Source: an uncultured Sphingomonas sp.
GTDB lineage: Bacteria; Pseudomonadota; Alphaproteobacteria; Sphingomonadales; Sphingomonadaceae
DNA length: 5,313 bases
Reading direction: 5' to 3'
Assembly (NCBI GenBank): GCA_946886845.1
Contig: CAMPJH010000112.1
Coordinates: 1 to 5,313, forward strand
How positions within the stretch are numbered: the stretch's first letter is position 1; every line of letters begins with the position of its first letter. This document shows, piece by piece, positions 1-5,313 of the stretch. A model generated the notes under the pieces. That model ran no database searches. It had not been told where the DNA came from and saw only the letters and a list, made by a program, of their open reading frames with translations. The position numbers and the translations under genes are program-made.

Positions 1-530
1 GCAATGCGGTGCTTGCCGCCGCCGACCTGGCGCTGCGGCTGGAGAAGCTCAAGCGGGACGGGCTGTCGGTCAACCCGGGCCGGATCGACGGCGGCGGGCC
101 GAGCAACGTCGTGCCCGACCTAGCGGTGCTTCGAGTCAATTTGCGCCCGAGGACGCCGGAGATCGAGGCCGAAGCCGAGCGGCTGATCGACGAGGCGGTC
201 GCGGCGGTCGCGGCCGAACGCGATATCCAGATCGAGGTCCACGGCGGCTTCGGTCGGCCGCCCAAGCCGCTGACGGCCGAGGCGGAGCGGCTGTTCGAGC
301 TGGTCAAAATGGCCGGCGCCGACCTCGGCCAGGCGATCGGCTGGCAGCCCTCGGGCGGGGTTTGCGACGGCAACAACATCGCCGCCTGCGGCGTCCCCGT
401 TGTCGACACGATGGGCGTCCGCGGCGGCAAGATTCACAGCATGGAGGAATTTCTGATTACCGAAAGTCTCGGCGAGCGCGCGGCCTTGTCCGCGCTGACG
501 ATCCTTCGAATCGCGGAGGGCCGGCTATGA
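1..530 (+). CDS. M20-family metallohydrolase (carboxypeptidase G2-like), C-terminal part, 5' truncated
   Basis: The gene enters from the left edge. The first full codon is at base 3 and 175 residues precede the TGA at 528-530, so roughly the C-terminal 40-45% of a typical M20 enzyme is present. The fragment begins in an R/N-A-V-L-A-A-A-D stretch, which in this family follows the conserved GRxAHAG motif. Next comes the dimerisation ('lid') domain ending, with NPGRIDGGGPSNVVPD and a VNLRP strand, then the end of the catalytic domain with PSGGVCDGNN, GVPVVDTMGVRGG and IHSMEE. The histidine of IHSMEE (codon 435-437) is in the place of the last zinc-binding His of the family. M20 enzymes are two-metal hydrolases of N-acyl or peptide bonds; the GGVCDGN/IHSMEE pattern resembles the glutamate carboxypeptidase (CPG2) subgroup. 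Its stop overlaps the astA start (ATGA), so it belongs to the arginine operon. The substrate cannot be read from the sequence; an N-acylglutamate such as succinylglutamate is an inference from context. Confidence 0.9.
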   Translation, partial: NAVLAAADLALRLEKLKRDGLSVNPGRIDGGGPSNVVPDLAVLRVNLRPRTPEIEAEAERLIDEAVAAVAAERDIQIEVHGGFGRPPKPLTAEAERLFELVKMAGADLGQAIGWQPSGGVCDGNNIAACGVPVVDTMGVRGGKIHSMEEFLITESLGERAALSALTILRIAEGRL

Positions 531-1543
531 GCTTCCGGGTGCGGCCGGCAAGGCCCGAGGACTTCAAGGCGATCTATGAGATGGCGAAGCTGACCGGCGG
601 CGGCTTCACCAACCTGCCGCCCGACCGCGATACCTTGGTCCGCAAGCTCGACCGGTCGGCAAAGTCGTTCGCCCGCCAGGAGGATAGCCAGGCCGGTGAC
701 CTCTACATGTTCGTGCTCGAGGACCCGAAGAAACGGCAGATCCGCGGCACCTGCCAGGTGTTCGGACAGGTCGGCGTCGTCCAGCCCTTCTACAGCTATC
801 ATATCAGCACCTTGACCCAGGCCAGCCCGGAGCTCGGCAAGACCTTCCGCAACCAGACCCTGACCCTGACTACCGACCTCGAGGGCTCGTCCGAGGTCGG
901 CGGCCTGTTCCTCCATCCGCAGGTCCGCGCCGGGGGCTGGGGATCGCTGCTCGCCCGAAGCCGCTATCATTTCATCCGTCATCACAGGCCGCGCTTCGGC
1001 GAGCGCACCCTGGCCGAGCTCCGCGGAGTCATCGACGAAGCCGGCAACGCGCCTTTTTGGGACGGGCTCGCCGGACGCTTCTTCGGCATGAGTTTCCCGG
1101 AAGCCGACGAGTTCAACGCCATCCACGGCACCCGCTTCATCGCCGATTTGATGCCGAAGACTCCGATTTACGTCGCGCTGCTCGCCGACAGCGCCAAGGC
1201 GGTGATCGGCCAGCCGCACCCGACCGGCCGGGCGGCACTGAAGATGCTCGAGCAGGAAGGCTTCTACTACGACCGCTATATCGACATCTTCGACGGCGGG
1301 CCGACGGTGGTCGCCGACACCGACGAGATCCGGACGGTGCGAGACTCCACCTATGAAACGATCGTCGAGATCGGCGAGGGCGGCAAGCTGCCGATGCTGA
1401 TCAGCGCCGGCCGGCTCGGCGATTTCCGGGCCTGCGCGGCGACCGTCCGGAAGATCCCGAACGAGGGCCTGGGCCTCGACCGGGAATGCGCCGAGCTGCT
1501 CGAGGTCAAGGAGGGCGACCAGGTGCTGGCGGTCGGGCGCTGA
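527..1543 (+). CDS. astA: Arginine N-succinyltransferase
   Basis: This enzyme transfers succinyl from succinyl-CoA to the alpha-amino group of arginine, the first step of the AST route that degrades arginine to glutamate and succinate in the cytoplasm. The 338-residue length fits the family (about 340). Hallmarks seen in order are MSFRVRPARPEDF at the N terminus, TGGGFTNLP (23-31), SSEVGGLFLHP (121-131, near the succinyl-CoA site), RGVIDEAGNAPFWDGL (166-181), FIADLMPKTPIYVALL (204-219), VIGQPHP (226-232) and YIDIFDGGPT (251-260). H231 lies where the family's catalytic His is expected. I chose the start at 527 because GGAGG at 515-519 sits 7 bases upstream and the alignment begins there; the same frame is open further upstream to 362, but that stretch is a shadow of the hydrolase gene. 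The ATG overlaps the hydrolase TGA, and the stop overlaps the astB start. It is a single-chain AstA; the two-subunit AruF/AruG form of Pseudomonas is not seen. Confidence 0.97.
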   Translation: MSFRVRPARPEDFKAIYEMAKLTGGGFTNLPPDRDTLVRKLDRSAKSFARQEDSQAGDLYMFVLEDPKKRQIRGTCQVFGQVGVVQPFYSYHISTLTQASPELGKTFRNQTLTLTTDLEGSSEVGGLFLHPQVRAGGWGSLLARSRYHFIRHHRPRFGERTLAELRGVIDEAGNAPFWDGLAGRFFGMSFPEADEFNAIHGTRFIADLMPKTPIYVALLADSAKAVIGQPHPTGRAALKMLEQEGFYYDRYIDIFDGGPTVVADTDEIRTVRDSTYETIVEIGEGGKLPMLISAGRLGDFRACAATVRKIPNEGLGLDRECAELLEVKEGDQVLAVGR

Positions 1544-2796
1544 TGTCCCTGGTCGAGATCAACTTCGACGGGATCGTCGGCCCGACCCACAATTATTCGG
1601 GCCTGAGCTTCGGCAACCTCGCTTCGACCCGCAACGTCGGCAAGCTGTCGAGCCCGCGCGCGGCGGCTCTCCAGGGCGTCGAGAAGATGCGCGCCAACCT
1701 GTCGCTCGGGCTGACGCAGGGCCTGTTCGTGCCGCATCCGCGGCCCGACCGCGGCTGGCTGGCGGAGCTCGGAACGACGATCGAAGCGGCCGAGCCGGGG
1801 CTCGCCGCCAATGCCATGTCGGCGTCGGCGATGTGGGCGGCCAATGCGGCGACGGTATCGCCCGCTCCGGACTGCGCGGACGGCAAGTGCCACCTGACCG
1901 TCGCCAATTTGCGGACGATGCCGCACCGCAGCCACGAGTGGCCGGCGACACTGGCACAGCTTCGGCTGGCCTTCCGCGACCCTGCCCGATTCGCCGTTCA
2001 TCCGCCGATCCCGCCGGCTTTTGGCGACGAGGGTGCCGCCAACCATATGCGGCTGGCGAGCGCTTACGATCGGCCCGGCGTCGAGCTGTTCGTCTACGGC
2101 CTAAGCGGCGGCGGCTTCCCGGCGCGCCAGCATATCGAAGCCTGCAAGGCGATCGCCAGGCTCCACCGGCTCGACCCCGAGCGGACATTGTTCGTCGCGC
2201 AGTCGGAGGCGGCAATCGCCGCCGGCGCCTTCCACAACGACGTCGTCGCGGTCGCCAACGGGCCGGTGCTGTTCGCGCACGAGCAAGCCTTCGCCGACCG
2301 CAGCTGGGTGATCGAGCAATGCGAACGGCTGTTCCCGGAGCTGCAGCTGGTCGAAGTCCCCGAGTCCGAGGTTCCGCTGCGAGATGCCGTCAAATCCTAT
2401 CTGTTCAACGCCCAGCTGGTGACCCCGCCGGGCGGCGAGACGATCCTGATCGTCCCGACCGAGGCGCGCGAGACTCCGTCGGTGTGGGCATGGCTGCAGC
2501 GGCACATCGCCGGCAACGGCCCGATCCGCCGGATCGAGGTGGTCGATATTCGCCAGTCGATGGCCAACGGCGGCGGCCCTGCCTGCCTGCGGCTGCGGGT
2601 GGTCGCCGATCCCGCCACCGTCGACCCGCGATTCCTCGTCGACGAGGCCAGGCTCGACCGGATCGCCGCGGTTATCGAGCGCGCGTGGCCGGCGGAGATC
2701 CACAGCGACGACCTGCAAAGCCCGGCGCTGATCAGCGATGTCGAGCGGGCGCGCTCGGCGCTGCTCGAATCGCTCGACCTCTCCGAGCTGAACTGA
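1543..2796 (+). CDS. astB: N-succinylarginine dihydrolase
   Basis: AstB hydrolyses N2-succinylarginine to N2-succinylornithine with release of two ammonia and CO2, the second AST step. The enzyme belongs to the amidinotransferase/pentein fold. The 417-residue product is slightly shorter than E. coli AstB (447), which has an extra loop and tail. The family pattern is clear: NFDGIVGPTHNYSGLSFGN (7-25), MWAANAATVSP (97-107), GDEGAANHMRL (161-171), AFHNDVVAVANG (229-240), YLFNAQLV (286-293) and SMANGGGPACLRLRV (339-353). The catalytic triad appears intact as E163, H231 and C348, which correspond to Glu174, His248 and Cys365 of E. coli. The ATG at 1543 overlaps the astA stop as TGATG. No good Shine-Dalgarno lies just upstream (the nearest GGAGG, 1509-1513, is too far), so translation probably depends on coupling to astA. 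It appears to be the last gene of the operon; a non-coding gap follows. Confidence 0.97.
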   Translation: MSLVEINFDGIVGPTHNYSGLSFGNLASTRNVGKLSSPRAAALQGVEKMRANLSLGLTQGLFVPHPRPDRGWLAELGTTIEAAEPGLAANAMSASAMWAANAATVSPAPDCADGKCHLTVANLRTMPHRSHEWPATLAQLRLAFRDPARFAVHPPIPPAFGDEGAANHMRLASAYDRPGVELFVYGLSGGGFPARQHIEACKAIARLHRLDPERTLFVAQSEAAIAAGAFHNDVVAVANGPVLFAHEQAFADRSWVIEQCERLFPELQLVEVPESEVPLRDAVKSYLFNAQLVTPPGGETILIVPTEARETPSVWAWLQRHIAGNGPIRRIEVVDIRQSMANGGGPACLRLRVVADPATVDPRFLVDEARLDRIAAVIERAWPAEIHSDDLQSPALISDVERARSALLESLDLSELN

Positions 2797-2903
2797 GCAA
2801 TTCCCGAAACGGGACGATTAGCGAAAAGTTACGCCGACTTTAACCTTGCCTGGTAGGACTTAAACGGCTCAAAACCGCCATCGACACGTTCCATCGTTAA
2901 CGA
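2797..2903. other. Non-coding gap after astB, upstream of the membrane-protein gene
   Basis: This is 107 bases with lower GC than its surroundings. It holds a short perfect hairpin TCCCG-AAA-CGGGA (2802-2814) just after the astB stop. With only 5 bp and no T-run it would be a weak terminator at best. It also holds a CtrA-like motif (2829-2843) and the 8-base palindrome CGTTAACG (2895-2902) directly before the next ATG. No convincing -35/-10 pair is visible. Confidence 0.5.
2829..2843 (+). promoter_or_regulatory. Possible CtrA-type site, TTAC-N7-TTAA
   Basis: The sequence TTAC-GCCGACT-TTAA matches the alphaproteobacterial CtrA full-site consensus TTAA-N7-TTAA at 7 of 8 defined positions. It lies 60 bases upstream of the ATG of the small membrane-protein gene, in an AT-richer gap where such a site could act. 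One match of this quality is expected by chance from time to time, so this is only a candidate. Confidence 0.25.
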
Positions 2904-3305
2904 ATGGCAATGCTGAGCAAGATCGGTCGCCTTTTCCAGATCAAGACGCGCTTCGAGGCGTGGGTGGTGATCTATGCGCTCGCGCTCGGCGCGGTGTCGC
3001 GCGGCCAGTCCTATCTGGCGGAGTATCCGGGCTTCAGCGGCTGGCTGCTCGCCGCCGCCTGCACCGGAGTCGTGTTCCTGGCCGGCGCCAAGCTGCTCGA
3101 TTCGGTCAGGCCGAGCGAAGCGCTGGTCGGCGCTTATCGGCCGGAGCCCCGCCTCACCTTCAGTCGTAATCCACCCACAACTCGCCGCCCGGGCCGCGAT
3201 TCAGAGTCACCACTTTCGCGTCGCACAGGTTCACCCCCGACCATACGACCATCCGCCCGTCGGGCAGGGTCGCCTGAAGGTCGAAGGCACAATCGGGATT
3301 GGTGA
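2904..3305 (+). CDS. Small two-helix membrane protein with a doubtful C-terminal extension
   Basis: The first 80 or so residues look like a genuine small inner-membrane protein. There is a basic amphipathic start (KIGRLFQIKTRFEAW, 6-20) followed by two hydrophobic segments, about 20-38 (WVVIYALALGAV) and 46-65 (GWLLAAACTGVVFLAGAKLL), joined by a short polar loop. I recall similar short proteins of unknown function in sphingomonads. Two starts are possible, ATG 2904 and ATG 2910; a stop at 2898-2900 rules out anything earlier, and neither has a clear ribosome binding site. From residue 86 on, the frame runs antisense through the convergent secreted-protein gene. It becomes Arg/Pro/Ser-rich and low in information, and ends at 3303-3305. 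That tail of about 48 residues is probably accidental read-through after loss of an earlier stop; frame +2 has a TAA at 3167-3169, where a product near 88 residues would end. Function unknown. Confidence 0.65.
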   Translation: MAMLSKIGRLFQIKTRFEAWVVIYALALGAVSRGQSYLAEYPGFSGWLLAAACTGVVFLAGAKLLDSVRPSEALVGAYRPEPRLTFSRNPPTTRRPGRDSESPLSRRTGSPPTIRPSARRAGSPEGRRHNRDW

Positions 3306-3519
3306 AGGCGACGGCGCCGCGACCGCCCGACCTCGGCAGCGGCAGCGGAGCAACCGTCAGCGGCGCCCATGACTGGGTCCCGAAACGGCGCGCCATCAAC
3401 CCCGTGAAGCTGATGTCGGTATTGTTGACGAGCGTGAAATTGGTCGCCTGAGCGGCGAGCGGCGCCGGGATCGCGCAAGCGAGGGCCGCAATGGCAAGCG
3501 CAAGAGTCTTCGTCTTCAT
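3160..3519 (-). CDS. Small secreted protein of unknown function with two mature cysteines
   Basis: The 119-residue product has a typical Sec signal peptide: a basic start (MKTKT), a hydrophobic core (LALAIAALACAIPAPL) and a cleavage region at LAA-Q (after 23) or AQA-T (after 25). C15 does not form a proper lipobox. The mature part is beta-rich in appearance, beginning NFTLVNNTDISFTGLMAR and ending SGVNLCDAKVVTLNRGPGG-ELWVDYD. It has only two cysteines, C77 (NPDC) and C99 (NLCD), which could form one disulfide in the periplasm. I recall comparable periplasmic hypotheticals in sphingomonads, but no named domain. The ATG is at 3517-3519 with no strong Shine-Dalgarno. A TATATA stretch at 3528-3533 (this strand) might be a -10 element for a very short leader. 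It follows the zinc-ribbon gene on the same strand after a 42-base gap plus stop region, so co-transcription is possible. Its 3' end overlaps the convergent gene by 146 bases. Confidence 0.75.
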   Translation of the reverse strand: MKTKTLALAIAALACAIPAPLAAQATNFTLVNNTDISFTGLMARRFGTQSWAPLTVAPLPLPRSGGRGAVAFTNPDCAFDLQATLPDGRMVVWSGVNLCDAKVVTLNRGPGGELWVDYD

Positions 3520-3569
3520 GCCGCCGCTTATATACCGGCCGTGGCGGCGCTGCGAGTAGCTGAGCGGCC

Positions 3570-3827
3570 CTAGCTTAGCGCGACGTCGATCGTCGGGTAG
3601 ACCGGCCAGCGGCGGCAGACGACCGTCGCGTCATTCCCCTGCCTCTGGCTCTCCGACAGCGGCAGTGCCGTCGAGCAGAAAGCACATTCCGCCAGCTGGC
3701 GGCCGATGATCCAATGACTTCGGCCGCAGCCGGGGCAGTGATTCGCTTCGCCTTCGCGATAAACCGCATGATAGCCGCGCACGTTCGGATCGAACGGGTC
3801 GCGGCCGGACTGGATAGGGCTGAACAC
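3570..3827 (-). CDS. Small zinc-ribbon-like protein (CxxC-x13-CxxC), function unknown
   Basis: I placed the start at a GTG (3825-3827) because AAAGGA at 3836-3841 lies 8 bases upstream on this strand. The alternative TTG at 3858-3860 would add 11 residues but has no ribosome binding site. From the GTG the product is 85 residues. It contains GYHAVYREGEANHCPGCGRS (19-38) and GRQLAECAFCSTALPL. The four cysteines C31, C34, C48 and C51 form two CxxC knuckles separated by 13 residues, with a His next to the first, so a single structural zinc is likely. I recall similar 'YREGEANHCPGCGRSHW' proteins in sphingomonads, without a known role; RNA, DNA or protein binding are all possible. The segment after residue 60 shows no motif. 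It is divergent from the 57-residue gene at 4011 across a 183-base intergenic region and lies upstream of the secreted-protein gene on the same strand. Confidence 0.8.
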   Translation of the reverse strand: MFSPIQSGRDPFDPNVRGYHAVYREGEANHCPGCGRSHWIIGRQLAECAFCSTALPLSESQRQGNDATVVCRRWPVYPTIDVALS

Positions 3828-3954
3828 AGCTCGTTTCCTTTCAATATCTTGGAGCGACAACGAGCGGTGTTTTCATATGTTTCCATCGGATCGTTGCTTT
3901 GCCGAAATCGCCGATGCATAACATTTGGCTTCGCAGTGCCGGGGGCTGTGGATA

Positions 3955-3969
3955 TTAACCATCCTTTAG
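3955..3969 (+). promoter_or_regulatory. Probable CtrA-type site, TTAACCAT within TTAA-N7-TTAG
   Basis: TTAA-CCATCCT-TTAG matches the CtrA consensus TTAA-N7-TTAA at 7 of 8 positions, and its left part is the exact 8-mer TTAACCAT reported for CtrA half-sites in Caulobacter. It sits 41 bases upstream of the likely ATG of the small gene at 4011, in an AT-richer stretch, where a -35-overlapping activator site would be expected. No convincing -10 follows it, so activation and repression cannot be told apart. CtrA is the cell-cycle and motility response regulator of alphaproteobacteria. Confidence 0.45.
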
Positions 3970-3996
3970 GGGTTCCCGCGCATCGTCCGCTCGACC

Positions 3997-4003
3997 GGAG
4001 GGG
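3997..4003 (+). promoter_or_regulatory. Ribosome binding site deciding the start of the 57-residue gene
   Basis: GGAGGGG precedes two in-frame ATGs. From GGAGG (3997-4001), the spacing is 3 bases to the ATG at 4005 and 9 bases to the ATG at 4011. The second spacing is functional and the first is too tight, which favours 4011. Confidence 0.6.
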
Positions 4004-4010
4004 CATGAGC

Positions 4011-4184
4011 ATGGAGTCGAACGAGCGCTATTATCGTCGTCGGGCGGTCGAAGAGCGGATCGCTGCCCAGCGAGCAGTCACCGAAGCGGCGCGGACCTGG
4101 CACGCCAAGCTGGCGGAAGATTTCGCGACTCGGGCGGCAGCCGCGACGGCAGCCGCGGTGACAACGACCAGCGCGGTCGCTTAA
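4011..4184 (+). CDS. Small charged helical protein, 57 residues, function unknown
   Basis: The strong Shine-Dalgarno supports the ATG at 4011; the ATG at 4005 would add Met-Ser. The protein starts MESNERYYRRRAVEERIAAQ, continues RAVTEAARTWHAKLAEDFAT and ends in an Ala/Thr/Val-rich tail (about 43-57). Residues 4-40 look like a continuous amphipathic alpha-helix with alternating acidic and basic residues. There is no signal peptide, no membrane segment and no cysteine, so it is cytoplasmic. I recall similar short N/E-R-Y-Y-R-R-R proteins in sphingomonads but know no function. It stands alone on its strand, divergent from the zinc-ribbon gene, with the CtrA-like site upstream. The frame is open back to 3714, but that part lies antisense to the zinc-ribbon gene and is not coding. 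Confidence 0.75.
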   Translation: MESNERYYRRRAVEERIAAQRAVTEAARTWHAKLAEDFATRAAAATAAAVTTTSAVA

Positions 4185-4234
4185 CGCAGCAATCACATTC
4201 CCTGCGCTGGCTCGATGGCGTCGAGATCGGCAGG

Positions 4235-4263
4235 CTTGCCTCCCTTCTATAGCGTGCCTATGT
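4235..4263 (+). promoter_or_regulatory. Promoter of tRNA-Arg (CTTGCC-N17-CTATGT)
   Basis: CTTGCC at 4235-4240 and CTATGT at 4258-4263 are separated by 17 bases. Each differs from the alphaproteobacterial housekeeping pattern CTTGAC-N17-CTATAT at one position. Transcription would start near 4270, about 20 bases before the mature tRNA, and could continue into the lipoprotein gene. Confidence 0.5.
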
Positions 4264-4271
4264 GCGCCGCT

Positions 4272-4289
4272 CGCCTCGCTATCGAGGCG
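4272..4289 (+). other. Perfect 7-bp hairpin in the tRNA 5' leader
   Basis: CGCCTCG and CGAGGCG form a perfect 7-bp stem around the loop CTAT. The stem ends one base before the tRNA acceptor stem starts at 4291. It lies downstream of the predicted promoter and so would be part of the precursor transcript removed by RNase P. Confidence 0.6.
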
Positions 4290-4290
4290 C

Positions 4291-4367
4291 GCGCCCGTAG
4301 CTCAGCTGGATAGAGCACCAGACTACGAATCTGGGGGCCGGGAGTTCGAATCTCTCCGGGCGCGCCA
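4291..4367 (+). tRNA. tRNA-Arg, anticodon ACG
   Basis: The 77-base gene folds as a full cloverleaf. The acceptor GCGCCCG (4291-4297) pairs with CGGGCGC (4357-4363). The D stem is GCTC/GAGC (4300-4303, 4313-4316), the anticodon stem CCAGA/TCTGG (4318-4322, 4330-4334), and the loop is CTACGAA with anticodon ACG at 4325-4327. The T stem GGGAG/CTCTC (one G-T pair) carries the loop TTCGAAT (4345-4351). The discriminator base is G, and CCA (4365-4367) is encoded in the DNA. A34 would be converted to inosine by TadA so that CGT, CGC and CGA are read. The variable loop is short (GGGCC). Confidence 0.97.
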
Positions 4368-4422
4368 TTTCCCTCCCCCGCCGGCAATTGCGTCGCCGCC
4401 TCGCGCTTCCTAGAGATTGCCG

Positions 4423-5313
<891 letters not shown>

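Noticed and set aside
434..1219. 261-codon minus-strand open frame inside astA
   Set aside because: High-GC antisense shadow; it lies wholly inside a clear astA and has no recognisable motif.
2802..2814. TCCCG-AAA-CGGGA hairpin after astB as an intrinsic terminator
   Set aside because: The stem is only 5 bp with a 3-base loop and no T-run follows.
1833..2843. 336-codon plus-strand frame overlapping astB
   Set aside because: Arg/Pro/Gly-rich out-of-frame shadow of astB, whose catalytic residues are intact in its own frame.
3559..3579. GCTGAGC/GCTTAGC imperfect inverted repeat at the end of the zinc-ribbon gene
   Set aside because: It contains one mismatch in the transcribed (minus) direction, overlaps the stop codon and has no U-tract; too weak to call a terminator.
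3894..3922. TTGCTT-N17-CATAAC as a sigma-70 promoter for the 57-residue gene
   Set aside because: Both hexamers match poorly; spacing alone is not enough to report it as a feature.
3714..4010. Upstream extension of the 57-residue gene frame
   Set aside because: It runs antisense through the zinc-ribbon gene and the promoter region; the strong ribosome binding site sits at 3997.
4185..4206. CGCAG-N12-CTGCG after the 57-residue gene as a terminator
   Set aside because: A 5-bp stem with a 12-base loop and no T-run is unlikely to be functional.
4291..4367. tRNA-Arg as an integration site of a mobile element, or as functionally tied to the arginine operon
   Set aside because: No integrase, no repeat of the tRNA 3' end within the window, and ordinary genes on both sides; proximity to ast genes is probably coincidence.

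Overview
The window looks like a chromosomal segment of a high-GC alphaproteobacterium, most probably a sphingomonad (Sphingomonadales). The grounds are the AST-type arginine genes preceded by an M20 'hydrolase', several small conserved-looking hypothetical proteins of a kind I recall from that order, CtrA-like TTAA-N7-TTAA motifs, and an alphaproteobacterial-type promoter in front of a tRNA gene. The taxonomic call is inference; no rRNA or other firm marker is present. I see no phage, transposon, CRISPR or integrase signal.

Left part (1-2796, + strand): a tight three-gene operon for arginine catabolism. It runs from the C-terminal part of an M20/carboxypeptidase-G2-like metallohydrolase (5' end outside the window) to astA (arginine N-succinyltransferase) and astB (N-succinylarginine dihydrolase). 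Both junctions are stop/start overlaps (ATGA and TGATG), so translation is probably coupled. AstA succinylates arginine and AstB removes two ammonia and CO2 to give succinylornithine. The last AST step releases glutamate from N-succinylglutamate, and a glutamate-type M20 hydrolase is a reasonable candidate for it. The other AST enzymes (AstC, AstD, AstE) are not in the window.

Middle part (2797-4184): four small genes of unknown function. A two-helix inner-membrane protein (2904-3305, +) runs convergently into a secreted two-cysteine protein (3160-3519, -). That gene lies downstream of a CxxC/CxxC zinc-ribbon protein (3570-3827, -). Divergent from the zinc-ribbon gene is a 57-residue charged helical protein (4011-4184, +). 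The divergent intergenic region carries a 7/8 match to the CtrA full site; a second 7/8 match lies upstream of the membrane protein.

Right part (4185-5313): a complete tRNA-Arg(ACG) with encoded CCA, a recognisable promoter and a 7-bp hairpin in its 5' leader; a small lipoprotein gene (4423-4920, +); and the C-terminal part of hemB (5-aminolevulinate dehydratase, -), which enters from the right edge and shares the palindromic CTAG stop tetranucleotide with the lipoprotein gene.

The window is mostly ordinary core genome. The best leads are the M20 hydrolase as a possible alternative last step of the AST pathway, the putative CtrA-linked small genes, and the long tail-to-tail overlap at 3160-3305.
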